Assembly: GCA_900768245.1 (NCBI GenBank)
Contig: CAAGCE010000124.1
Coordinates: 1-20,598 of the forward strand
Reading direction: 5' to 3'
Length of the DNA stretch: 20,598 nucleotides
From: Oscillospiraceae bacterium
GTDB taxonomy: Bacteria > Bacillota > Clostridia > Oscillospirales > Ruminococcaceae
Shown: positions 1-7,840 of the stretch, one piece after another
Layout of the letters: the number at the start of each line of letters is the position of its first letter
Numbering within the stretch: the stretch's first letter is position 1
Position numbers and translations under genes: made by a program
The notes under the pieces: generated by a model
Databases searched by the model: none
Seen by the model: the letters and a program-made list of their open reading frames with translations, nothing else
Told to the model about the DNA's origin: nothing

Positions 1-118
1 AGAATAATCCAAGTCAAGGAAGACGACCGCAGGCAGGCTGCCGCCTGTCAAGGGAGTCTGACGCAGAATCGGATTATTATATCCGAGTATTTGTCTATAG
101 GTTGGTCTGGAATTAGTA
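1..118. other. Left-edge sequence of unknown nature, open on both strands
   Basis: Plus frame 1 is open from the window edge to a TAG at 124-126, and that stop lies inside the neighbouring E repeat. The minus strand is also open through this stretch, in the frame that continues left out of the window. The stretch has a small hairpin (CGGAT/ATCCG arms, 70-74 and 81-85) and a GC-rich inverted patch around 31-49. I recognise no protein family or RNA in it. It could be the broken end of a gene, an older repeat cut by the E element, or non-coding DNA. Confidence 0.25.
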
Positions 119-285
119 TTATTTAGACGCGCCCAAGTACAGTGCGGATCCGAAAGAACGCACCTGCGCCGCAGGTTTGCATAAATTCGCTGAGCGGAAC
201 ACATAAAGTTTAAGTTTCCCGCTATGCTGCGACCGCGGCGGAAACGTTTTTTGCAGCTTACAGCAAAATTTAAACCGCCGCCCTA
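119..285 (+). repeat. E-family hairpin repeat, partial or diverged copy (E1)
   Basis: It starts with TTATTTAGACGCGCCCAAG, the same left end as the copies at 7841 and 14077, followed by the shared GTGCG...CCGAAA block. The matching right arm (CTTGGGCGCGTC) is absent, so this is a half or rearranged copy. It holds a perfect small hairpin ACCTGC/GCAGGT (162-167, 171-176). A larger one has GCGGCGG (235-241) pairing with CCGCCGC (275-281), with TTTTGC/GCAAAA inside. It lies just downstream of the minus-strand gene that ends at 300. Confidence 0.6.
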
Positions 286-299
286 ATAAAAATAAAAAA

Positions 300-527
300 T
301 CAAAGCTTCTCTATGGTAACATACACTCTTTTCCAGAAAAGAAACCCTTTTTCCTCAATATTATCTATAACATACTCAGGCGTGATATTCACGGGACAGC
401 GTGTCAAATACTGCGGCATTGACGGGTGATGTATCAAAATATCGCCGTATTTTATTCGTGTATAGGACGTGAAATAATCCTCAAACCGCCCCGTTACTTT
501 TTCGCCTTTTTCATATGGAAGTCGCAT
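300..527 (-). CDS. Small hypothetical protein, 75 residues
   Basis: I do not recognise a family. The product is a short, mixed-charge, soluble-looking protein without signal peptide or membrane segment, with many aromatic residues and a C-terminal segment rich in Phe, Trp and Tyr (KGFLFWKRVYVTIEKL). I chose the ATG at 527 because GAGGTGG (533-539 on this strand) ends 5 bases before it; the in-frame GTG at 536 overlaps that site and cannot use it. A TATAAT box on the same strand (566-571) is a plausible promoter element, without a convincing -35. The gene follows the terminator of the transporter operon, so it is probably transcribed alone. It could be a conserved hypothetical protein of the genus; coding status rests mainly on the ribosome binding site. 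Confidence 0.6.
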   Translation of the reverse strand: MRLPYEKGEKVTGRFEDYFTSYTRIKYGDILIHHPSMPQYLTRCPVNITPEYVIDNIEEKGFLFWKRVYVTIEKL

Positions 528-565
528 TCGGTCCACCTCGTTTTTCAGCTTTTCATACTAATAAC

Positions 566-571
566 ATTATA
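566..571 (-). promoter_or_regulatory. Possible -10 box for the 75-residue protein gene
   Basis: TATAAT is read on the minus strand, about 27 bases upstream of the Shine-Dalgarno site of the small gene and downstream of the operon terminator. No good -35 hexamer is seen at 16-18 bases, so this is a weak call. Confidence 0.35.
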
Positions 572-593
572 TGCTGTACCTTCGGAAAAGTGA

Positions 594-633
594 CCGAAAA
601 AAAGCGGCTCGGAATCTTTATCCGAACCGCTTT
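594..633 (-). terminator. Rho-independent terminator of the MMPL/GLUG operon
   Basis: A 13-base stem with one mismatch (601-613 with 621-633, arms built on AAAGCGG and CCGCTTT) and a 7-base loop is followed on the minus strand by a run of seven T. It begins 2 bases after the stop codon of the GLUG protein, so it closes that operon. Confidence 0.85.
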
Positions 634-635
634 GT

Positions 636-3600
636 TTACTGCTTTACTTCAGCTGACTGTTCCTTGGCTTTTGCCTTTCTCTTCTTTTTCTTTTTTGCAA
701 TGATAAGAATTATGACAACTGCAAGAACTGCCGCACCGCCTGCTGCCGCAATTATCGTTACGGACATTGACGAATCGGAATGAGCCGAAATTTTCACATT
801 GCTGCCTGTTACATCAAATACAAGATACTGTCCGTCAATAGTGGTTTCTGCGGTGCGCTGCACACCGTTTTCCTCTACTGTTACAACAGTATGCTTAACG
901 CTGCCTGTCGGGAGGTATCTTACTGTATGTGTGTCGGAATTGTCATCGGGGATAGTGATGCTCCATTTTTCCGAAATGCTGTAATTTGTGCTGTCGTCGG
1001 AAACCACAATGAGTTTATCGGTGTCTGTAAACTCACCCTCAACAATTACCGTCGGCAGACCGTTTTCACGTTTTTCCTGTGAAGAAAGTGCCGTTACATA
1101 TTTGATATATTCAGCATAAAGCTTTGTGCTGAATGTTGGGTCGTCGTAATCGAAATCGTCCCATACTGCGTAATAGCCTTCCTTTGCAGGTATTTCGGGA
1201 ACTCCATCTGTTGAAAGGCTCTCGCCGTAGCTGAATTCAAGGGTTCTTATTACCTTGTCCTCAACAATATATTCAACGGTAAATCTGCCGAACGCATCGG
1301 GAATATCCTTTATCTTCATAAAGTTCTCATATGACATCGGATATGCTTTTCCCGAATAGCTTATGCCGTCAACGCCGCCTGTGCCGTTTTCAACATAGAT
1401 GTTGTTTTTCATATCACCGCTGACGCTGCCTGCGATCGCTCCGACATTTTCGTCGCCGTCTTCAATTTCAACATAGCTGCGGCAGGCTTCAATATCATTT
1501 GCTGCGCCTGCAATACCGCCAATGTAGTCGTCACCGCTGATACGGCATTTTGCATAGCAGCCGTAAATTGCTGCGGATGAATTGCCCGTTACACCGCCGA
1601 CATAGCTACCGCCTGTGGATTTTACCTCACCATAGCCGCCGCAGCTGATAAGACAGCCTGTGTCCATCTGTCCTGCAATTCCGCCTGCACCGTCCTTTTT
1701 GGAGGTAACAATGCCATAGTTGAAGCTGTCTCTTATAACTGTCTTTGAACGGTAGATAAAGTCTGATGAACGTTCGCCTGTTGTTTCAATATCGTCCTCG
1801 GGGTCAAAGTCAAATTCAACTGCCATTGAGCCTGCGATACCGCCGACATTAACATCACCGTTCACCTCGCCGTAATTGACGCTGAATGCTATCTTGCCGT
1901 CCGATCTTCCGATAGTATCCTTTGAAGAAATATCCTCGGTGTAATCTTCAAGATCAGTGTTCTTTTCGGTCATTTCATCAACAAGGTCAAGTATTGTATT
2001 TGAGACCTCTCCTGCCTTGTCATTTATACGGCGCATATCCTCGCTGATAACGTCAACGGAGGTGTTTGCCGTATCTGTGAAATCGCCGCAAAGGTCGATA
2101 AGCTTTGAAAGTGTATCGGAGAGCGAATTTCTTGCATTGATAAGCGAATCATCAGCACCCACAAAGGTTATCTTATCCATTCCCGCAAAATAATCAAGAA
2201 TGTTCGTTATCTGATCCATACCGTCCTTGACGTCGGAAAGAGAATCGCCTGTAACATCAATTGCATCTGCCGCTTCTGTAACAGCTGCAAGAGCGGAAGC
2301 GGAAGCCTCGTCAAAATACGGCCAAGCGTCCTGAATACGTGTCACCATACTCTGAACATCATCTGTTGAATCACCGAGGCTGCTGTTGGTCCGGCGGAGA
2401 TACTCCACAGCGTTGTGGAGTTGGGTGGTATCTATCTGTGAATTTATCCTGCCAACCGCATCATTGAACTGCTGACTTGCGCTGTCGAGTGATGAAAGTC
2501 CCGAATTGATAAGCTCGGAGCTTTGTTTTAACTGCTCTTCAAGATCCTTTGCAGCCTGAGATGTCATAAGGTCATATATTGCGGACGTGATATTCGCAAG
2601 ACACTCAAAAAGGTCGCTGAACGAACCGTCCGAAAAAATATCGAGAATATCTCTGATGTAAGGCTTGTAAAGCTCAAAGTCAGTTACACCTGCATCAAGA
2701 AGATTCTGTATAGCTTCAATATCCGATTCCGACTTTTTAAGGTCATCGGAAAGCCGGTCGGCTATTTCGGAAAGTCTTTTCAGTTCGTCCTCAATAGTCT
2801 GCTTTGCCTGTGTGTATTCGGGAGTGTCCTTGAATTTGTTGTATGCGCTCGAAGCATTTGACGCACCTTTTGAAATAAGTGATATAGCTGAGGACATATT
2901 CTGGATAGCTACCTGAAGCTCGTCAAGAGCCTGCTGCATCTGTTCCTCGTCGCCAACCGATTTTTCAAGAGCGTCCATAGCCGAATCGGCAGAGCCCGAA
3001 GCGTCCTTCATCTTTTTCAATGCCTCGGAGAAATCGTCAAGCATAGGGAAAAGTATATCCATACCCGTGTCAGCACTGCCAAGCGAATCATCGAGAAGCT
3101 CTGCCGCATCGCTGAGCTTTTCCATTGCGTCAGCCATTTTGTCCGAAGCGGCTGTGAAGCTGTCTGCCGCAGGGGCAGCCATATCAACAAGGTCGGAAGC
3201 TCTTGAGCTCAATTCATTTATTGAATCAATATCCGCATTTACGATACGGTCTGCTTCATCAAGAAACGCATCAGCGGAAGTCCTTGCCTCTTCAAGTCCG
3301 TCAAGAACATTATTGCTGCTTGTGCTGAGCAGATCGGACTGTGAGTCGGCATGGTTAATTGTTGTGTCGATCATATCGTTAAGCTCGTCAAGCTGTGTGC
3401 GGAGCTTTGAAAGGGTACGCTCGGAGAAAACAAGTGAGAAATAAGGCTCAGCCTGACCCACGATACCTGCGGTATCCTTTCTGCCGTTGATAGTGCCGTA
3501 GTTTTTGCAGCCGCTGACATAACCGTCCTGTCTGCCGACGATACCGCCAACATTGTAGCCGATATGCGGATAGCCGATACTGCCGTAATTTGTACAGTTC

Positions 3601-4388
3601 TGGACAGCGCCGCCCGAATAGCCTGCGATACCGCCTGCGTCCGTAACATCGGCAGCCTGCTCTGTTGAGTATATGGCTTCGATATTGATGTTGTTTATAT
3701 CCACCGATTCATCATAGGCATTTGTGTTTACAGATGTGTTGTTTGTGCTGTAAAGAACAGTACCCGCATTTTCGCCGACAATACCGCCTGTGTAATGCTG
3801 TGCCTGAACAACACCCTCGGAGGTGCAGGAGGAGATCATACCTGTTTCTTCATTGAAGCCTGCAATACCGCCGCAGCGATCCTTGCCCTTGACAAAGCCG
3901 TTGAATGTGCAGTTGAAAACACGTCCTCTGTTTACGCCAACGATACCGCCGCATTTTGTGCTTGTGCCGCCGGGAGTGATATTGCCGTTGACTTTAAGGT
4001 TCTTGACCTGTGCGCCCTCTTCAATATAGCGGAAAAGTCCGAGTGCAGAGCCGTTTTCGGACAGACGGAGATTTGATACAGTATGTCCGTCGCCGTCAAA
4101 AATCCCGCAGAATGTAGGTATAGGCTCAAAGTTGGAGGAAAGGTTTATGTCGCAGGTGAGGATATAGGTCTTTCCTCTTGAATTGCTGTCAAGTGTGCAG
4201 TCCTTTGAAAATTTGATAAAGTCATCGAGAGAACTTATCTCTGTTGCATTTGCATATTTTTTTGATGAAGCCGAGGCAGCTGTCTGCTGTTCCTCCTCCG
4301 CAAAAACGGCAAGAGGAAAGCTTACTGCGCTTACGGTAACAAGCATAGCCGAAACAGCCGCAATAACTCTTGTTTTAACTGTTTTCAT
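636..4388 (-). CDS. Secreted membrane-anchored GLUG-repeat/coiled-coil protein
   Basis: This 1250-residue surface protein has a Sec signal peptide (residues 1-30, likely cut after AVFA). GLUG-type repeats (pattern GGIVG..G.V..C.N.G.I) fill about 130-312. A long helical region at about 320-820 is rich in Ser, Asp, Ala and Leu with heptad-like spacing. A second GLUG block spans about 830-1000, an InlB-like beta domain about 1039-1096, and one membrane helix 1207-1229 is followed by a Lys/Arg-rich stop-transfer tail. It should be fixed in the membrane by its C-terminus with everything else outside. No LPxTG motif is present. The ATG at 4388 is chosen because AAGGAGAG precedes it by 6 bases and a signal peptide follows at once; an upstream TTG would add 38 residues of no signal character. 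It overlaps the transporter gene by 14 bases, which suggests translational coupling and a joint role, perhaps as an extracytoplasmic partner of the pump. That role is inference. Confidence 0.85.
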   Translation of the reverse strand: MKTVKTRVIAAVSAMLVTVSAVSFPLAVFAEEEQQTAASASSKKYANATEISSLDDFIKFSKDCTLDSNSRGKTYILTCDINLSSNFEPIPTFCGIFDGDGHTVSNLRLSENGSALGLFRYIEEGAQVKNLKVNGNITPGGTSTKCGGIVGVNRGRVFNCTFNGFVKGKDRCGGIAGFNEETGMISSCTSEGVVQAQHYTGGIVGENAGTVLYSTNNTSVNTNAYDESVDINNINIEAIYSTEQAADVTDAGGIAGYSGGAVQNCTNYGSIGYPHIGYNVGGIVGRQDGYVSGCKNYGTINGRKDTAGIVGQAEPYFSLVFSERTLSKLRTQLDELNDMIDTTINHADSQSDLLSTSSNNVLDGLEEARTSADAFLDEADRIVNADIDSINELSSRASDLVDMAAPAADSFTAASDKMADAMEKLSDAAELLDDSLGSADTGMDILFPMLDDFSEALKKMKDASGSADSAMDALEKSVGDEEQMQQALDELQVAIQNMSSAISLISKGASNASSAYNKFKDTPEYTQAKQTIEDELKRLSEIADRLSDDLKKSESDIEAIQNLLDAGVTDFELYKPYIRDILDIFSDGSFSDLFECLANITSAIYDLMTSQAAKDLEEQLKQSSELINSGLSSLDSASQQFNDAVGRINSQIDTTQLHNAVEYLRRTNSSLGDSTDDVQSMVTRIQDAWPYFDEASASALAAVTEAADAIDVTGDSLSDVKDGMDQITNILDYFAGMDKITFVGADDSLINARNSLSDTLSKLIDLCGDFTDTANTSVDVISEDMRRINDKAGEVSNTILDLVDEMTEKNTDLEDYTEDISSKDTIGRSDGKIAFSVNYGEVNGDVNVGGIAGSMAVEFDFDPEDDIETTGERSSDFIYRSKTVIRDSFNYGIVTSKKDGAGGIAGQMDTGCLISCGGYGEVKSTGGSYVGGVTGNSSAAIYGCYAKCRISGDDYIGGIAGAANDIEACRSYVEIEDGDENVGAIAGSVSGDMKNNIYVENGTGGVDGISYSGKAYPMSYENFMKIKDIPDAFGRFTVEYIVEDKVIRTLEFSYGESLSTDGVPEIPAKEGYYAVWDDFDYDDPTFSTKLYAEYIKYVTALSSQEKRENGLPTVIVEGEFTDTDKLIVVSDDSTNYSISEKWSITIPDDNSDTHTVRYLPTGSVKHTVVTVEENGVQRTAETTIDGQYLVFDVTGSNVKISAHSDSSMSVTIIAAAGGAAVLAVVIILIIAKKKKKRKAKAKEQSAEVKQ

Positions 4389-6897
4389 TGCTGTCCTCTC
4401 CTTCCTTATCAGAATTGCCGCTGCCGTCGGAATTGCCTGCCGAGCCGAAGGAAATAAGTCTTTCGCCGCTGCCGGGGTTTTCGATCTTAGCGTCGATGTC
4501 ACCGATGATAACGCCCTTTACAATAGCGTCAACTCTGCCGTTTACATAGCCGTGAACAAGTCCGCTTACAGTAATTCTGCTGTTAGCGACCTGAGTACGC
4601 TCACGGTTTTTGATAGTGAATGATGTGCGTTCGATAATTTTATCGCCGAGTACAAGTATCTGCGGAAGAACGCCCATAACAAGCACGATAGAAATAATAG
4701 TACCACGGCCGAGGCATACACCGATGGAAGAAATAGTACCGTCTGTTGAAAGCTGACCGATAAGGATACCTGCGGCAGCAAGGATAGTACCTGATGTAAT
4801 AATAGTAGGGAATGCCTGATTAAGCGTTTCAATGATAGCTTCCTTGATAGGCATAGTCTGCTTGAGGTCCATATATCTGCTTGAAATAACGATAGCGTAG
4901 TCGATATTTGCACCCATCTGTATCGAGTTTACGATAAGATAGCTGAGGAAGAACAGCGGTGTGGATTCAAAATACGGGAATGAGAAGTTTATCCAGATAC
5001 TGCCCTGAATTACGGCAATAAGAAGAACAGGAAGACCTGCCGACTTAAATGTAAAGAGCAGGATAATGATTACGAACAAAGCAGAAAGGATACTGATTAT
5101 AAGATTATCGGTTGCGAATGAGCTTGAAAGATCGTAGTCACTTGTGGAGTTGCCGACAACATAAATATCGTCAGCAGGATAATATTTCTCGGAAACCTGA
5201 TGTATTGTTTTAAGGAAAGCAAAGGTCTCATCGCTTTCTTCGGGGAGAGTGGAGTAAATAAGGATACGGCTGTAATTATCGCTCTTTAACTGAAGAAGTG
5301 CATCATTGAGCTGAGTGTGAAGATCCTCAAGAGTTTCCATAAGGTCATCATCAAGAGTAACATAGCCCTTGTTTACCTCATCATATGTAAACATAAACAT
5401 ATCAATGAGCGGTACGCTGTAAGTATCAAGACCGTTGACGACCTCACCGTAATCCTCGTCATTGACCGCATAAGCCGCATACAGAAGCTTAGCGACCTCA
5501 TAGTCAAGCTCCACCATTTCGGAGAACTGACGCGGGGTAAGCTTATCGGTAAGAACATAGTCGTCCATAGCGTTTATGTTAGCCAGACCCATTACGGAAT
5601 CGACCTCGTCATATTTTTCAAGGTCGGCAATAAGCTTTCCTTCCGATTCATAGTCGCCTGACGGGATAACGAGAGCCATAAGGTTTGTTGAACCGAAATT
5701 ATCCTTGATCTTGTCCTCTGCTATCTGGGAATCGCTCTGTCTCGGTGTTTCGAGATCGGTAGTACCGTAGCAATATGGGCATTTGTTTGCAAAGATGCAG
5801 GCAGCCGCAATAATTACAACAAAGATAGGAGGAATGATATATTTTGTGGCGAAAGCAAATTTACCCACAAATGGGATCTTCGGAACGAAGTTCTTATGAA
5901 CGGATTTGTCTATAAGCTTGCTGAAAAGCATAATAAGACCCGGCATAAGCACGAATACGGAAAGAAGGCTGAAGAAAATAGCCTTTACAAGAACTACCGC
6001 AAGGTCAGCACCGATCCTGAACTTCATAAATGCAAGAGCGACAAGACCCGAAATTGTTGTCAGACAGCTTGAAGAAATTTCAGGAATAGCCTTGCTGAGG
6101 GCGGTGATACAAGCCTCACGGGCAGGAAGATGCTCATGCTCCTCGCTGTATCTGTGGATAAGAATGATAGCATAGTCGATAGCAAGAGCAAGCTGGAGAA
6201 CGATAGTAACGGAGTTTGAAATGAATGAGATCGTACCCAGCATAAAGTTTGTACCCATATTCAGCACCGCAGCAGCACCGAATGTCATAATGAGTACAGG
6301 TATTTCCGCATAAGCCTTTGACGTAAAAAGAACAACGAGAACGATAATTACTGCCGCAATGAGTGTAACGACCTGCATTTCCTCAGCAAGCTGAGCGGTG
6401 CTGTCACTTCCGACGGCACTTGAAATGTAAACGTCGTAATTTTCAAGCATATGCTTGATCCGGTTCATTGCGTCAACGCTTATATCGTCTTTTTCTTCAC
6501 CCTCAAAGGTAACGGAAAACATTGCATAGGTGTTTTTGTAGTGATCCTCGGAGTCATCAAACTCAACGCCCGAAACGCCGTCAATATCGGCAATTTTATC
6601 GGCAAGAGCCTGAGCCTCGTCAAATGTGACATTTGCGACCATTATCGAACCGGAACCATATGTAATGAATTCCTCGTTCATAATGTTAAGACCTTTTCTT
6701 GTTTCGGTATCCTCGGAAAGATAGCTGGTAATGTCATTTTCGACATTTACCCAGTCTTTCGCAAAAACGCTGAACACAAGTGCAAAGATAAAGAGCAGGA
6801 AAAACAGATTTCGCTTGTCAACGATAAAAGTGGCAAGCTTATACATAAATTTGGGTTCACCTGCGGTATTATCCGCAGTCATTACGTCTTCTGCCAA
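4375..6897 (-). CDS. RND/MMPL-family transporter, 840 residues
   Basis: This is an inner-membrane efflux or lipid-export protein of the MMPL (MmpL/YdfJ-like) branch of the RND superfamily, driven by proton flow. Two homologous halves each have one helix, a large external loop and five further helices: TM1 at about 29-47, loop 1 about 48-174, TM2-6 about 175-327, TM7 about 350-368, loop 2 about 370-595, TM8-12 about 597-745. Both halves keep the Asp-Tyr pair that serves as proton relay in this family (D241-Y242 in LAIDYAI, D666-Y667 in NIDYAI). The start is TTG: AAAGGAG lies 9 bases upstream, while the first in-frame ATG is five codons further in and too far from it. After TM12 a tail of about 95 residues contains a short Val/Gly repeat patch (773-806) and an acidic Ser/Gly/Asn end. 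It is co-transcribed with the GLUG protein and divergent from tetR. The substrate is unknown; lipids, peptides or drugs are all possible. Confidence 0.9.
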   Translation of the reverse strand: MAEDVMTADNTAGEPKFMYKLATFIVDKRNLFFLLFIFALVFSVFAKDWVNVENDITSYLSEDTETRKGLNIMNEEFITYGSGSIMVANVTFDEAQALADKIADIDGVSGVEFDDSEDHYKNTYAMFSVTFEGEEKDDISVDAMNRIKHMLENYDVYISSAVGSDSTAQLAEEMQVVTLIAAVIIVLVVLFTSKAYAEIPVLIMTFGAAAVLNMGTNFMLGTISFISNSVTIVLQLALAIDYAIILIHRYSEEHEHLPAREACITALSKAIPEISSSCLTTISGLVALAFMKFRIGADLAVVLVKAIFFSLLSVFVLMPGLIMLFSKLIDKSVHKNFVPKIPFVGKFAFATKYIIPPIFVVIIAAACIFANKCPYCYGTTDLETPRQSDSQIAEDKIKDNFGSTNLMALVIPSGDYESEGKLIADLEKYDEVDSVMGLANINAMDDYVLTDKLTPRQFSEMVELDYEVAKLLYAAYAVNDEDYGEVVNGLDTYSVPLIDMFMFTYDEVNKGYVTLDDDLMETLEDLHTQLNDALLQLKSDNYSRILIYSTLPEESDETFAFLKTIHQVSEKYYPADDIYVVGNSTSDYDLSSSFATDNLIISILSALFVIIILLFTFKSAGLPVLLIAVIQGSIWINFSFPYFESTPLFFLSYLIVNSIQMGANIDYAIVISSRYMDLKQTMPIKEAIIETLNQAFPTIITSGTILAAAGILIGQLSTDGTISSIGVCLGRGTIISIVLVMGVLPQILVLGDKIIERTSFTIKNRERTQVANSRITVSGLVHGYVNGRVDAIVKGVIIGDIDAKIENPGSGERLISFGSAGNSDGSGNSDKEGEDSNENS

Positions 6898-6930
6898 AAT
6901 GAATAACTCCTTTCGTCGATTTATACAATT

Positions 6931-6959
6931 ATTTTAGTACAGATATGTATGTATTTCAA
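6931..6959 (-). promoter_or_regulatory. Promoter of the MMPL/GLUG operon
   Basis: On the minus strand TTGAAA (6954-6959) and TAAAAT (6931-6936) are separated by exactly 17 bases. The spacer contains TACA-GATA-TGTA (6938-6949), a small inverted repeat of the same type as the larger ones next to it, so a bound repressor would block polymerase directly. Confidence 0.7.
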
Positions 6960-6983
6960 TATACAAATTATATTTTTTGTATA
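6960..6983. promoter_or_regulatory. Probable TetR operator 1: TATACAAA-N8-TTTGTATA
   Basis: This is a perfect 8-base inverted repeat with an 8-base AT spacer, directly against the -35 box of the MMPL promoter. Size and symmetry suit a TetR-type dimer. Assignment to the adjacent regulator is inferred from position. Confidence 0.6.
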
Positions 6984-6988
6984 ATCAG

Positions 6989-7014
6989 CTATACAAAAAT
7001 TCAAAAATGTATAG
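6989..7014. promoter_or_regulatory. Probable TetR operator 2: CTATACA-N12-TGTATAG
   Basis: This perfect 7-base inverted repeat shares its TATACA/TGTATA halves with operator 1 and overlaps the expected -35 region of the tetR promoter (-10 at 7035-7040). That fits autorepression. The spacer is longer than in operator 1, so the exact half-site geometry is uncertain. Confidence 0.55.
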
Positions 7015-7034
7015 CAAAAAAAATCGGAATATGG

Positions 7035-7040
7035 TATAAT
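7035..7040 (+). promoter_or_regulatory. -10 box of the tetR promoter
   Basis: TATAAT is preceded by TGG and lies 37 bases before the chosen start codon. The hexamer 17 bases upstream (TAGCAA, 7012-7017) is a poor -35, and the operator overlaps it. Confidence 0.55.
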
Positions 7041-7077
7041 ATTTTTACTGCAAAATAACCAAAAGGACGTGAAAAGA

Positions 7078-7653
7078 ATGCCAAACCATGAATCTGCCGT
7101 TTCAATGAAGCTTCAGCTTGCAAATGCCCTGAAAGAGCGTATGCGAACTATGCCCCTTGAAAAAATAAGAGTAAAAGACCTGACGGACGACTGCGAGGTG
7201 AACCGTCAGACCTTTTATTACCATTTTGACGATATATATGATCTGCTGCACTGGGCATGCGTAAATGAGATACGAACAGCAACGAAAATTTCCGACCCGA
7301 ATGTGACATGGAAAGAAAGTGCCGAACTGCTGATGAAATACATAGAAAAAAACCGTGACCTTTGCACACTTGTTCTTGACACAATGGGGCGCAGACAGTT
7401 AAAAAATATGTTCAGCGGAAATATCGAGCAGCTTCTCCGCAAGATCACTGAGAACCTGCAAAGCAAAAAACTCTCTCCCGAGCGTACAGAACTGCTTGAA
7501 TTTAACATTAAGTATAATTCGATAGCAATAAGCGGACTTCTTGAAAGCTGGCTGCTTGACGAGATAAAAATGCCGTTGGAAAAGCTGCTGTGGTATATGG
7601 AATATATAGTAAAAAACAATATTCAACGCCTGTTTGAAATCGAGGATAAGTAA
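7078..7653 (+). CDS. TetR/AcrR-type transcriptional regulator, 191 residues
   Basis: It is a dimeric DNA-binding repressor. The N-terminal helix-turn-helix lies at roughly residues 22-60, with the pattern IRVKDLTDDCEVNRQTFYYHF typical of TetR proteins (hydrophobic core, then the TFYYHF recognition-helix signature). The remaining 130 residues are a helical ligand and dimerisation domain with no recognisable ligand motif. I chose the ATG at 7078, with AAAAGGA ending 10 bases upstream; the in-frame GTG at 7069 sits almost on that site. The gene is divergent from the MMPL operon, and the 180-base gap between them contains several inverted repeats, so it very probably represses that operon and itself. 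The inducer is unknown but may be a substrate of the pump. Confidence 0.9.
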   Translation: MPNHESAVSMKLQLANALKERMRTMPLEKIRVKDLTDDCEVNRQTFYYHFDDIYDLLHWACVNEIRTATKISDPNVTWKESAELLMKYIEKNRDLCTLVLDTMGRRQLKNMFSGNIEQLLRKITENLQSKKLSPERTELLEFNIKYNSIAISGLLESWLLDEIKMPLEKLLWYMEYIVKNNIQRLFEIEDK

Positions 7654-7660
7654 GTTTTTT

Positions 7661-7834
7661 AGGCAATACCGCACAAAGATTGCGCGTAAGATGCGCAGCT
7701 GAATTTTTCGTCAGATGAAACAAAAAGCGCAGTTAATACTGTATGTATTCACGAGCATTTTTGTAAAATATGACGGAAAATTTACAAGCAGATTGCGTGC
7801 AAAGCCGTCAGGCGGTCTTTGTGCGGTGTTGCCT
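7661..7834. repeat. MITE-like element with 18-base terminal inverted repeats
   Basis: AGGCAATACCGCACAAAG (7661-7678) is matched by its inverted copy at 7817-7834 with one difference. The 174-base interval has no credible gene. It contains related inner pieces such as ATTGCGCG near the left end and ATTGCGTG near the right end. No target duplication can be made out because both flanks are T-rich. It starts 7 bases after the tetR stop codon. Non-autonomous transposable element is the best reading; a long hairpin acting at the tetR mRNA end is possible too. Confidence 0.65.
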
Positions 7835-7840
7835 TTATTT

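Noticed and set aside
1..118. Structured RNA at the left edge
   Set aside because: Only small local hairpins; no match to tmRNA, RNase P RNA, 6S RNA or a riboswitch core that I can recognise.
515..783. Plus-strand frames of 60-70 residues
   Set aside because: They run over the minus-strand terminator and antisense to the 3' end of the GLUG protein gene, without a ribosome binding site.
3067..3444. Ser/Ala-rich 125-residue plus-strand frame
   Set aside because: It is the antisense shadow of the helical region of the GLUG protein; its composition follows from the codons on the other strand.
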